Positions 42,934 through 51,183 of a stretch of DNA of 64,000 nt are shown here, in pieces. The number at the start of each line of letters is the position of its first letter. Positions within the stretch are counted from its first letter, which is position 1. Where the stretch lies: the NCBI GenBank assembly GCA_004297775.1, contig SCUE01000024.1, positions 1 to 64,000 on the forward strand, in the 5' to 3' direction. Source of the DNA: Chloroflexota bacterium. Lineage in GTDB: Bacteria; Chloroflexota; UBA6077; FW602-bin22. The notes below the pieces were generated by a model. It saw nothing but the letters and a program-made list of their open reading frames with translations. It had not been told where the DNA came from and did no database searches. Position numbers and translations under genes: made by a program.

Positions 42934-44028
42934 CTATCCACGAATCGGATCGAGCGGCGTCTTCAGGCTGGCCTCCTTCGCGTAGTTCGTGAGTGCGCGA
43001 TAGGTCGACGGCAGGACCGGGCACGATCCGGCCGCGATATTCGCGGCGCGGTTGCGCATTTCGATTTCGCCCGCGATGAGAATGCCGCGCGACCCCTCAG
43101 CCAGGTCCGACGACTTGATCTGATCGATCATCCGGTCGATCTGGGCGCGGAAGTCGGCGATCGGCATGAACATCTCCGGGTTGATGGCGAGGAAGAAGTG
43201 ACCCGACTCGGGTGGCTTGCCCTGGCCACGCCCTTCGGCGTACTTGTGGTCGAGGCAGAATCCGGCTCCGGTCAACGCGCCGGACAGGATTTCCATGATC
43301 ATCGCCAGGCCGTAGCCCTTGTGCTCCGCGATCGGCACACCGAGGCCCTCGCGGAAGTCGGCTGGGTTCGTCGTCATACGACCGCGCTTATCCATGAGCC
43401 ATCCGAGCGGGATTGGCTTTCCCTCGGCGATCGCCAGAGCGGTCTTTCCCTGGGCGACCACGCTCATTGCGATGTCGAGGACGATCGGGTAGTGGCGCCC
43501 GGCCGGCACGCCGATGCCGAGTGGATTGTTGCCGAACATCGGCGTCACGCCGCCCCACGGCGCCAGAACCAGGCCGCCGTTGGTCGTGCAGAGGCCGATC
43601 ACGCCAGCCTCGGCGCACATCCAGGCGTAGTGACCGGCCGCGCCGAAGTGATTGGAGCGCACGACGCCGACGACGCCGACGCCGGATTGCTTCGCCTTGG
43701 CAATCGCCCGGCGCGTGGCTTCGACAGACACCCACTGACCCGGGGCTTCGTCACCGTCGAGTTGGACGTGGACCATCGTCTCGCGGAGCGCTTTCATCTG
43801 TGGTCGACGATTCAAGTGACCTTCGGTGATTCGCTTGGCGTACCCAGGGATCGCGCCGACGTTATGGGTCGGCTGTCCGCGTAGTTGCGCCTCGAGCTGG
43901 ACCTCCGCGACGGCCGCCGCGCCATCATCCGGCAGACCGGCCTTCGTCAGTGCCTCGACCGCGTACTGCCGTAGCGCCTCGGTCGATACCCGAACGTCCG
44001 CTTCAACCGCGACCTGAGTGCCAGCCAT
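42934..44028 (-). CDS. Ldh_2-family malate/L-lactate/ureidoglycolate-type dehydrogenase
   Basis: The 364-residue NAD(P)-dependent oxidoreductase starts behind GGAGG. RGQPTHNVGAIPGYAKRI is the conserved front, GVGVVGVVRSNHFGAAGHYA supplies the catalytic His, and FGNNPLGIGVPAG and KGYGLAMIMEILSGALTGA contact cofactor and substrate. Family members oxidise L-malate, L-sulfolactate, ureidoglycolate or other 2-hydroxyacids; the choice is open. It is separated from the formate operon by 90 bases. Confidence 0.88.
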   Translation of the reverse strand: MAGTQVAVEADVRVSTEALRQYAVEALTKAGLPDDGAAAVAEVQLEAQLRGQPTHNVGAIPGYAKRITEGHLNRRPQMKALRETMVHVQLDGDEAPGQWVSVEATRRAIAKAKQSGVGVVGVVRSNHFGAAGHYAWMCAEAGVIGLCTTNGGLVLAPWGGVTPMFGNNPLGIGVPAGRHYPIVLDIAMSVVAQGKTALAIAEGKPIPLGWLMDKRGRMTTNPADFREGLGVPIAEHKGYGLAMIMEILSGALTGAGFCLDHKYAEGRGQGKPPESGHFFLAINPEMFMPIADFRAQIDRMIDQIKSSDLAEGSRGILIAGEIEMRNRAANIAAGSCPVLPSTYRALTNYAKEASLKTPLDPIRG

Positions 44029-44236
44029 CGCTCCGCCCTCCTACACGTTTCGTGTCGGGGCGCATTCTACCCGGCGTGAGGTGATGGTCTTGCACGAACG
44101 ATCGCCATAGCGCTGACCGGCCGAATCACGGTCGCGTCACTGGGAAACTGCTCACGAGCGTCGGACACATCAAGGCAATGTCGTCTAGTCCGGCATCGAG
44201 CATCGCGCGGAGTGGCCTCGGGGGACTCCGTCGACG

Positions 44237-44262
44237 CAAGGCATTTGAAGATATATGCCTTG
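44237..44262. promoter_or_regulatory. inverted repeat upstream of the VapBC-like pair
   Basis: CAAGGCAT and ATGCCTTG are an 8-bp inverted repeat with a 10-base AT-rich centre, about 20 bases before the TAGAAT hexamer. It could be a binding site for the antitoxin or another regulator. Confidence 0.4.
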
Positions 44263-44282
44263 CAGCGGGGACGCCAGGACCA

Positions 44283-44288
44283 TAGAAT
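44283..44288 (+). promoter_or_regulatory. TAGAAT box placed for a leaderless antitoxin mRNA
   Basis: TAGAAT ends six bases before the ATG at 44295, so transcription would begin at the start codon. No ribosome-binding site precedes the ATG. Confidence 0.4.
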
Positions 44289-44294
44289 CGTCCC

Positions 44295-44603
44295 ATGCGC
44301 GGAGGTTACGACGTGGCGAAGGTGAGCGAGCGAGTTCGGATCGACGAAACGACGGCGATGGGTGAGACGACGATCACGGGTCGAGGTCAGGTTACGCTGC
44401 CCGCGCGCGGCCTTCGAAGCCTGGATTGGCACGCCGGCGATCGTCTGTTGGTACAGCGGCTCGCACCCGATGTCGTCGTACTCGTGCGCCGGCCAGAGAG
44501 TTGGACCGATACCTACGCCGGCCGGCTGACCGATGTTTTTGGCGATCACGAGAGCGTCGCCGAGTATCTCCGCGGCGAACGCGCCTCATGGTCGGACGAC
44601 TAG
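44295..44603 (+). CDS. AbrB/VapB-like antitoxin
   Basis: The 102-residue protein has a SpoVT-AbrB swapped-hairpin domain: TTITGRGQVTLPARGLRSLD with WHAGDRLLVQRLAPDVVVLV. The acidic C-terminal tail (DVFGDHESVAEYLRGERASW) is suited to toxin binding. It precedes a PIN toxin by three bases and should neutralise it. The first 20 residues precede the domain, so the true start may be a little downstream. Confidence 0.8.
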   Translation: MRGGYDVAKVSERVRIDETTAMGETTITGRGQVTLPARGLRSLDWHAGDRLLVQRLAPDVVVLVRRPESWTDTYAGRLTDVFGDHESVAEYLRGERASWSDD

Positions 44604-44606
44604 GCG

Positions 44607-45080
44607 GTGTCAAGTGCTGCGCTCGATGAGGCGCTAGGCGACAGCCAACGCGTCCTGGTCGATTCATCCGCGATCATCGGGTTTCACACCGCGGCGGAGC
44701 GCACCCATGCCTTAGCCAGGCACCTGTTTCGCCGCATCGAAGATGCGTCTGATCCCTTGACCGGCTTCTTTTCGGTCGTCAGCGCGGCCGAAGTCCTGGT
44801 TCGCCCAATTCGGACCAGCGCGATAGCCTACGCGCACGTGCACGCCTTCCTGAGCGCGTTTCCAAACTTCCACGTCTTGACGACTGACTTCAACACAGCG
44901 GTCCGAGCCGCGAATCTCCGGGCGAAGCACAATCTTCAAATGCCCGATGCCATTATCATCGCGTCTGGATTGATCGCTGGCTGTGATGCGATCGTCACGT
45001 GCGACGAGACGTGGCGCCATCGTCTACGACCGCAATTCTCAAGCCTGCGCTGGGTCTACTTACCCTCGCTCGTCGCGTAA
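44607..45080 (+). CDS. vapC: PIN-domain toxin (VapC-like)
   Basis: The 157-residue protein starts with GTG. The PIN active site is visible as Asp in VLVDSSAIIGFH, Glu in SVVSAAEVLVRP, Asp in MPDAIIIASGLIAGC and Asp in VTCDETWRHRL. It is longer at the N-terminus than usual VapC, by about 15 residues. It forms the second toxin-antitoxin pair of the window and is convergent with a cupin gene. Confidence 0.85.
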   Translation: MSSAALDEALGDSQRVLVDSSAIIGFHTAAERTHALARHLFRRIEDASDPLTGFFSVVSAAEVLVRPIRTSAIAYAHVHAFLSAFPNFHVLTTDFNTAVRAANLRAKHNLQMPDAIIIASGLIAGCDAIVTCDETWRHRLRPQFSSLRWVYLPSLVA

Positions 45081-45087
45081 ACCACCG

Positions 45088-45444
45088 CTACGCGATCTGC
45101 GTCGAACCCGGACCGCCGATGGCGAGATGGCTCATGTTCTGACCTGGCGCGGCACCGTGCCAGTGCACCTCGCCGGCCTTGAAGAAGACGATGTCGCCGA
45201 CAGTGATGCGCCGCTCGGGCTCGCCCTGCACCTGGACGATCCCCTCGCCCTCGGTCATGACGAGAACCTGATCGAAGCTGTGCGAGTGGAACTTGTTGAT
45301 CGCGCCGTCATAGAAGCTGACGTTCGTCACGCGAATGGTCTGGCTGTCTTCCTCGCCGACGATCGGCTGTCGCTGCACCGCGCCGATGAAAAGAGGACCG
45401 CCGTGTGCAATCCGGCTCTCCTTGCTCAATCGCTCGATCTTCAT
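45088..45444 (-). CDS. cupin-domain protein
   Basis: The 118-residue protein is a single cupin. INKFHSHSFDQVLVMTEGEG gives the first metal motif (His-x-His and Glu-like positions), and VGDIVFFKAGEVHWHGAAPG gives the second with His. A small metal-binding cupin of this kind may be a dioxygenase, isomerase or decarboxylase. There is no operon partner; the MFS gene on the same strand lies upstream by only about 40 bases. Confidence 0.78.
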   Translation of the reverse strand: MKIERLSKESRIAHGGPLFIGAVQRQPIVGEEDSQTIRVTNVSFYDGAINKFHSHSFDQVLVMTEGEGIVQVQGEPERRITVGDIVFFKAGEVHWHGAAPGQNMSHLAIGGPGSTQIA

Positions 45445-45485
45445 TGTGCTCCCCCTTGGTCGTGGCTAGCGTACCACGGTCGCCA

Positions 45486-46673
45486 TCACGTCAGTCGGCC
45501 GCGAAACGTGAAAAAGTGTGTTGCGACCGATCCGACCGTTAGCACCATCGCGGCGGCGAAGATCGTACCGTAGCCGAATGAGACGATCGCGAGTCCACCC
45601 AGGAACGTCGCGACCGCCCAGCCTAAGTTCCACGCCAGCGTACGGCCGGCCGCGACCCGTGCCCGTTCGCGCGGACCGAAGAAGTCCATGAGCGAGGCGT
45701 TGTCGAGCGGCTGGCCAACGCCCATGAGCGCGGAGCGCACGATGTAGACCGTCGAAGCGACCCACAGATTCGACCACACGATCATGAACAGGATGAGCGG
45801 CACGCAGGCGATGCGAGTCAACGCGATCACGGGCACTGGCCCCCAGCGCCGCGCCAGCGCCGGAGCGCCCAGGCTGGCCGGGGCCATGACCAGCGAGGCA
45901 ATTGCGAAGACGGTCCCGATCGTCTCGGTGCCGCTGCCGATGATGTCGCGCAAGTACACGTTGAAGAAGGCCACGACCAGGCCGGTCGACGCGGCGAGAA
46001 GACCGGTCGAGATGACCATCATCAGGAAGTCACGGCGAGTGCCTCGCGCCCGGCCAGGGGTTGCATCCGGCGCGGTCGGCACCGTCGTTTCTGCCACTCG
46101 GCGGTCGTTCGCCATCAGCAGTGGCGGCACGCCGAGAAGCGTGAGGGCCGCGCCGGCCAGGAGGGCGACGCGATACGCCTCGAGTTCGCCACCGCCAACC
46201 ATGCGCGGCATCTGCCCGCCCAGTGCGCTGCCAAGCACCGATGCCACGGATAGCGCGGCGCAGTTCGCCGAGAATGCTGCCCGGCGCTGATCCGGTCGCG
46301 AGTTCTCCATAAGGAAGGGCGCCGAAGGAACGAAAATGAGTGCCATGCTGACGCCATTGAGAATCGATGCCGCGATCAATGGAATCGCTTGCTCGATCAG
46401 CGCCATTGCCGCGAACGAGATCGACAGCGTCGCGGTTGCGATCAACAGGCAGAGGCGATGCCCGATGCGCGGCGCAAGCCAGCTGGCCGGTAGCGCCGCC
46501 AGGCCGATCGCGGCCGTCTGGGCGAACACCAGCGTGCCGATGAAGTCTTCGCGGTAGCCGAGCAGAACGAGATACAGGTTGAGCACCAGCGCCTGGAGCG
46601 CGATACCGAGGAAGACCGCGACGTTCTGGGCGAGCAGCAGCCAGAGATTGCGGCTGAAGTCGGGCACGCGCAT
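45486..46673 (-). CDS. MFS transporter
   Basis: The protein has 395 residues from the ATG at 46673, with 12 predicted spans. LAPRIGHRLCLLIATATLSI is the motif-A-like loop after span 2. The middle loop carries a run of Thr/Pro/Arg and the second half repeats the fold (LGAPALARRWGPVPVIALT). Substrate is unknown. It is followed closely by the cupin gene on the same strand, and the pair may be cotranscribed. Confidence 0.82.
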   Translation of the reverse strand: MRVPDFSRNLWLLLAQNVAVFLGIALQALVLNLYLVLLGYREDFIGTLVFAQTAAIGLAALPASWLAPRIGHRLCLLIATATLSISFAAMALIEQAIPLIAASILNGVSMALIFVPSAPFLMENSRPDQRRAAFSANCAALSVASVLGSALGGQMPRMVGGGELEAYRVALLAGAALTLLGVPPLLMANDRRVAETTVPTAPDATPGRARGTRRDFLMMVISTGLLAASTGLVVAFFNVYLRDIIGSGTETIGTVFAIASLVMAPASLGAPALARRWGPVPVIALTRIACVPLILFMIVWSNLWVASTVYIVRSALMGVGQPLDNASLMDFFGPRERARVAAGRTLAWNLGWAVATFLGGLAIVSFGYGTIFAAAMVLTVGSVATHFFTFRGRLT

Positions 46674-46734
46674 CCAACCGCTCACGGGCACGGCCGACTA
46701 TACCGGGCGAGCGCGACCCGCGGGCGGCGGGCCG

Positions 46735-47874
46735 CTGGCCAGAGTCTTTCCGGTATTCGTCTGGTGTCTGACCGCGGTGGCGCTCGGCTTGCCAGGGCGC
46801 GCGGCAGCGCTCGAGATTCATCAGGATGACATCGCGATCGTCGAGCCCGGCGAGGTCGTTGATGACGATCTCCTGATCGTCGGCGCCACGATTGCGATGC
46901 ACGGCCACGTCCGCGGCGACGTGATCGCGATCGGTCAATCCGTGCAGATCGCCGGTCGGGTCGATGGTGATGTGATCGCGCTGGGCGACTCGATTCAGCT
47001 TAGCTCAGCGATCGCCGGTAACCTCCGCGCCGTGGCGAATCGGCTCGTGACCGTCGCGCCGATTAGCCAGAACGCCCTCGTCGCGGCGCGCGACCTTACG
47101 CAGATTTCGCCCGGCGCGATCGGGGGCCGCCTGACCGCCCGAGCGGCGTCCGTAACGCTCGGCGGCAGGGTCGAACGCGGCGCGACGATCTCGGCCGAGC
47201 GCATCGCCATCGATGGCCACGTGGGCGGTGTCACCCGCCTGGCGACTGAGTCGCTGACGCTCGGGCGAGCCGCGACGATCGATCGGCTCGAATTACGGAG
47301 CGATGCGGCCGCGATTCGATCGCCCGGCGCCAGGGTCGTCGCCGAGATCGTCGAGCCACCACGCCGTTTCCCGACCGTCGAACGCGCTCTCATGATCTGG
47401 CGCAACGCCTGGCGACTCGCGATCGATGGCGCTCTCGTTGCGTCGCTGGTCGCGGCGACAGTTGCCGGCTGGGCGTACCCGGCGGCCGGTGCAAATCTGC
47501 TCGACTGCCTCAGCCGGCGGCCCTTCGCATCGGTCGCGCTCGGTCTGGCAATCATCGTTGTCTTCACACTCGCGACGCCGCTACTGACGCTGTCGGTCGT
47601 GGGCACCGCTGCCGGAGTCATCGGTGGCGCGGTCGCGATCGTCCTGCTCTCGGCCGGTTGGCTGGTGGCCGCGCTCGCGATCGGAAGGCTGGCCGACCGG
47701 ATCGGACGCTCCGCCACGCGTCTGCCGGCACCGCTCCTTGGCCTCGGCGGCGCGTCGATCCTCTGGTTGATCGGCCAGACACCTCGTGTCGGATGGCCGG
47801 TGGTGTTCGTCATCACGATTGCTTCGATCGGCGCCCTCTGGCCTCGACGACGCCCGGTACACTACCGGCCATGA
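46735..47874 (+). CDS. bactofilin-like (polymer-forming) membrane protein
   Basis: A signal-like segment (LARVFPVFVWCLTAVALGLP) leads to about 200 residues of beta-helix rungs such as GHVRGDVIAIGQSVQIAGRV followed by DGDVIALGDSIQLSSAIAGN. Three or four C-terminal membrane helices (VASLVAATVAGWAYPAAGAN, SVALGLAIIVVFTLATPLLT) follow. The rungs are typical of bactofilins and related envelope proteins. No ATG, GTG or TTG lies upstream of the signal core outside the divergent transporter gene. I place the start at CTG 46735; a GTG at 46777 would delete the signal. It overlaps the thiamine-enzyme gene as ATGA. Confidence 0.65.
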   Translation: MARVFPVFVWCLTAVALGLPGRAAALEIHQDDIAIVEPGEVVDDDLLIVGATIAMHGHVRGDVIAIGQSVQIAGRVDGDVIALGDSIQLSSAIAGNLRAVANRLVTVAPISQNALVAARDLTQISPGAIGGRLTARAASVTLGGRVERGATISAERIAIDGHVGGVTRLATESLTLGRAATIDRLELRSDAAAIRSPGARVVAEIVEPPRRFPTVERALMIWRNAWRLAIDGALVASLVAATVAGWAYPAAGANLLDCLSRRPFASVALGLAIIVVFTLATPLLTLSVVGTAAGVIGGAVAIVLLSAGWLVAALAIGRLADRIGRSATRLPAPLLGLGGASILWLIGQTPRVGWPVVFVITIASIGALWPRRRPVHYRP

Positions 47875-49565
47875 GTCAAGTCGTCTCGCACGAGCAAACC
47901 TTCCTTGCGCCAGGCCAGGCCGCGATCGAGGCTCTTCGAATCAACGGCACGACGGTCGTGTTCGGCCTGAATGGCGACCACGTCCTCAAGCTGTACGAGG
48001 GCCTCGCCGACACACCGTCGATCCGACACGTGATCGTGAAGCACGAGAACAACGCCGCCCTGGCCGCCGAGGCGTATGGTCGGCTCAGCGAGCGGCCGGG
48101 CGTCGTCGTCGTGACGGCCGGTCCCGGGGCACTTAACTCGATTTCGGGTATCGCCAGCGCCTACGCGTCGGGCGCGCCGATCGTGCATCTTTCCGGCGCG
48201 GTTCCGACGACGGCCGCGCTCGAGACGTTTCATGGCGTCGACGAGGTCGATTTCACGGAGCGGATGTTCGCGCCGGTCACGAAATGGTCCACGCGCGTCA
48301 CCGATGCCGCTTCGATCGTGCCGACGATCAATCGCGCGTTCCGCCTGGCGGTGGATGGCCGGCCGGCGCCGGTTCACGTCGAGATCACGCGCGATCTGCT
48401 CGAATCACCGGCCCGTGTCGTCGCGCCATCTCGCCCGGAGCCGGCGCCATCGGCTTCGCCAGCCGGCGATCTCGACGCGACTCTCGCGCGAATGCGCGCC
48501 GCGCGCAATCCGCTCATTATCGCCGGCAAGGGCGCCTGGTACCCGACAGCCAGCGCCGCCCTCGTGCGGTTCGCCGAGGCGCTCGGCGCGCCGGTTGCCT
48601 GGACCTGGGAAGGCCACGGCGCGATGCCGACGATGCATCCCCTCGCGCTGGGACCGTTTCGGTTGATGGGGACACATCCGGCGGTGGACGCCGCAATCGC
48701 GCGCGCCGATCTCGTCCTGGGTGTCGGGCTGCGCCCCGGCATCGAGGCCCATCGCGCCGTCCAGGAAGCTGTCGGTGAGCGGCTCACGGTTCTGGGCGCG
48801 GCCGACGTGCCGAATCCGCACGATGGCCCGGTCATCCTGTCGGTGCCGTCGCTCGTCGCGACGCTCGATGCGCTCGCCAAACGCATTTCGCGGACTCCAT
48901 CCGCCGCGGAAGCGATCGAGGCGTGCGCGATGGCGCAACGGGCGCTCGCGCGTGGCATCGAGGTCGAATTGGTACGGCACGCCGCGACGCGGCCGTGGCA
49001 CATCGGACTCGCGCTGCGGGAGCTCGATCGTCGGATGACGCCGGACGCGATCGTTACCAGTGACGTGAGCAATATCAAGTTGTGGGTTCCGCTGCTCGTC
49101 CGCGCGTTCGGCCCCGCGTCGCACCTGCAATCCGGGTCGTGGGGAACGATGGGCTATGCACTCCCGGCCGCGATCGGCGCGGCGCTGGCGCGACCCGGTC
49201 AGAAGGTCGTCGCACTTGCCGGCGATACGTCGTTCCTGATGTCGTCGAACGATCTCGTCACGCTGGCCCAACTGAAACTGCCGATCGTGATGGCGGTTCA
49301 CAAGGACGGCCGCATCGGCATGATCGATTACATGCAGCGTCAGGCAGGTCGCGAGCCGTACGCGGTCGAAATCGGCGACGTCGATCTCGTCAAGATGGCC
49401 GAGGCCGCCGGCGTGCGCAGTATTCGCGTGCGCGAGCCGTCGGAGATCGCTGGCGCGTGGGCTGACGCGCTGGCGGCGGCCGAGCCGGTGCTGATCGAGT
49501 TCACGGCTGGCTTCGACTTCCCGCGTCCGTCGGTCCCACGGTTCGTCACCCAGGGCGCGGTGTGA
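47871..49565 (+). CDS. thiamine-diphosphate-dependent enzyme, acetolactate-synthase-like
   Basis: The 564-residue three-domain protein has the acetolactate synthase/benzoylformate decarboxylase fold. The N-terminal cofactor-activating Glu is in VKHENNAALAAEAYGRLSE. GSWGTMGYALPAAIGAALAR leads to LAGDTSFLMSSNDL. The canonical GDG...NN magnesium motif therefore reads GDT, and the partner position reads VHKDGRIG. It has the Glu that glyoxylate carboligase lacks. The reaction is unknown; a decarboxylase or lyase of 2-oxo acids is likely. It overlaps the bactofilin-like gene by ATGA and the following metallo-hydrolase gene by GTGA. Confidence 0.8.
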   Translation: MSQVVSHEQTFLAPGQAAIEALRINGTTVVFGLNGDHVLKLYEGLADTPSIRHVIVKHENNAALAAEAYGRLSERPGVVVVTAGPGALNSISGIASAYASGAPIVHLSGAVPTTAALETFHGVDEVDFTERMFAPVTKWSTRVTDAASIVPTINRAFRLAVDGRPAPVHVEITRDLLESPARVVAPSRPEPAPSASPAGDLDATLARMRAARNPLIIAGKGAWYPTASAALVRFAEALGAPVAWTWEGHGAMPTMHPLALGPFRLMGTHPAVDAAIARADLVLGVGLRPGIEAHRAVQEAVGERLTVLGAADVPNPHDGPVILSVPSLVATLDALAKRISRTPSAAEAIEACAMAQRALARGIEVELVRHAATRPWHIGLALRELDRRMTPDAIVTSDVSNIKLWVPLLVRAFGPASHLQSGSWGTMGYALPAAIGAALARPGQKVVALAGDTSFLMSSNDLVTLAQLKLPIVMAVHKDGRIGMIDYMQRQAGREPYAVEIGDVDLVKMAEAAGVRSIRVREPSEIAGAWADALAAAEPVLIEFTAGFDFPRPSVPRFVTQGAV

Positions 49566-50404
49566 CCGAGTTCATCTGCGAGACCTGCGGCGTCCAGCAC
49601 GCCGCGCGCGCGGATGATCCGGGGGTACCGCCGGACTCCTGTGCGATCTGTTCGGATGAGCGGCAGTACGTCGGGTGGCGCGGTCAGCGCTGGACGACGC
49701 TCGACGACCTGCGCGCGAGTCGGAAAATCGAGGTCACGCCCCTTCCCGACGAGTCTGGCGCCTGGTCGATCGAGACGAAGCCGACGATTGCGATCGGCCA
49801 GCGAGCCGTCCTGATTCAGACCCCAGTCGGCAATCTGCTCTGGGATTCGCAGAGCCTGATCGACGACGCGGCGATCGTCCGCATTCGCGAACTCGGCGGC
49901 ATCGCCGCGATCGCGATTTCGCATCCGCACTTCTACTCGGCGATGGTCGAATGGAGCCACGCGTTCGATGCGCCGATCTGGCTACACGCGAGCGACCGCG
50001 ACTGGGTCAAGCGCCCGGATCGAGCGATCCGACGCTGGCATGGCCCCGAGGGCGATCCGCTGCCCGGTTCAGGCCTGCGATTGGTCCAGGTCGGCGGCCA
50101 CTTCCCCGGCTGTACCGCGCTCGTCTGGCCGGCCGGCGCGGCCGGTCGCGGAGCTCTCTTCTGCGGCGACATGCCGATGGTCGTCGCCGACCGCGATTGG
50201 CTCAGTTTCATGTACAGCTACCCGAACCTGATCCCGATGCCGCCCGTCGAGGTCGATCGGATCACGACGACGCTGCTTGGCCATCGCTTCGACCGCATCT
50301 ACTCGAGTTGGCCCGACCGCGTACTCGCATCGGGCGCCCACGACGCGCTACGCCGTTCGGCCGCCCGCTACCGGGAGCGATCGGCGCGGCTGCCGTGGAC
50401 GTAG
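49562..50404 (+). CDS. metallo-beta-lactamase-fold protein with N-terminal zinc ribbon
   Basis: The 280-residue protein starts with a GTG overlapping the previous stop. The N-terminus has CETCGVQ and SCAICSD, a four-Cys rubredoxin-like ribbon. The hydrolase fold follows: IAISHPHFYSAMVEWSHA replaces the usual HxHxDH, then GGHFPGCTALVW gives a metal His and ALFCGDMPMVV a metal Asp. The Tyr-Ser-Ala in place of the standard Asp-His suggests only one metal or a changed role. The tight coupling with the TPP enzyme suggests that it acts on the same compound. Confidence 0.75.
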   Translation: MTEFICETCGVQHAARADDPGVPPDSCAICSDERQYVGWRGQRWTTLDDLRASRKIEVTPLPDESGAWSIETKPTIAIGQRAVLIQTPVGNLLWDSQSLIDDAAIVRIRELGGIAAIAISHPHFYSAMVEWSHAFDAPIWLHASDRDWVKRPDRAIRRWHGPEGDPLPGSGLRLVQVGGHFPGCTALVWPAGAAGRGALFCGDMPMVVADRDWLSFMYSYPNLIPMPPVEVDRITTTLLGHRFDRIYSSWPDRVLASGAHDALRRSAARYRERSARLPWT

Positions 50405-50435
50405 CGACGCGCGAAGACCGGCGCGGTACGATCGG

Positions 50436-51119
50436 TCACCGCCTCGACTTCTGAAACTCCTTCAGCGCGTCATTCCCGACCCAGCGCGCGGCGCGTGAGG
50501 GCGAGTCGCGTAACCGCTCGGCCAGGGCGATTGCCTCGCCGCGGAGTCCCGGTCGCCGTCCGCCGATATCGCGAAGCGCCCACGAGACGGCCTTCTTGAC
50601 GAAGCTCCGGTCGTCCGTTGCCGCGCTCTCCGCGAGCATCAGAACTCGGCGGAAGGGCGCGTCGTCGGTCCCGCGATCGTGAACCGTCAGCGTCGCCGCC
50701 AGAGCGAACGCGGCGCGGCGAATGTACTCCTCCTCGCGCGCGCTCCATCGCTCGACGAGCGCCCAGGCAAACGGCGTCTTTCGGAGAAGGTTGATCGCGC
50801 AGGTATCGACGACATCCCAGGAGGCGAAGTCGAGCGCCCAGAGCTCGGCGTCCTCCTCGGTCGTCTCACGCGGATCCGCCACCATCGGCGCCAGCAAGCG
50901 GGCATCGTGGTTGCCGGTAACCCAGAGCGCTCGGGCGAGCGCTTGGTCCCGCCCGAGTCTGCGCGCCATCGCCCGGATGTCCGGCAGCGAGACGCCATAG
51001 CTCGCACCGGCACGAATGCCGACGCGAGTTCGTCCCGCCACCCTGGCCGGATCGCCCATCGTGGCGAGTTCGGCCATCGCGGCCTCGACCGGAGGCGCCG
51101 GTCCACGAGCGACCTTCAC
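50436..51119 (-). CDS. DNA alkylation repair protein, AlkD-like HEAT-repeat
   Basis: The protein has 227 residues from a GTG at 51119 that follows GGGAGAGGG. The all-helical HEAT-like fold includes YGVSLPDIRAMARRLGRDQA, ALWVTGNHDARLLAPMVADP, WDVVDTCAINLLRKTPFAW and SFVKKAVSWALRDIGGRRPG. These match AlkD-type glycosylases, in which Trp and Asp residues line the DNA-binding cleft (ASWDVVD, VSWALRD). It excises alkylated bases. It lies downstream of, and on the same strand as, the hydroxyacid dehydrogenase gene. Confidence 0.85.
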   Translation of the reverse strand: MKVARGPAPPVEAAMAELATMGDPARVAGRTRVGIRAGASYGVSLPDIRAMARRLGRDQALARALWVTGNHDARLLAPMVADPRETTEEDAELWALDFASWDVVDTCAINLLRKTPFAWALVERWSAREEEYIRRAAFALAATLTVHDRGTDDAPFRRVLMLAESAATDDRSFVKKAVSWALRDIGGRRPGLRGEAIALAERLRDSPSRAARWVGNDALKEFQKSRR

Positions 51120-51183
51120 CCCAATCCCTCTCCCGACGCGGCGAGCGCGCAATGGGCGCGGGCTTGGCGCGTCGCCATCGAGT

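Noticed and set aside
47871-49565. Glyoxylate carboligase acting on the glycolate oxidase product
   Set aside because: The cofactor-activating Glu (VKHENN) is present, whereas glyoxylate carboligase has Val there, and the GDG motif is altered.
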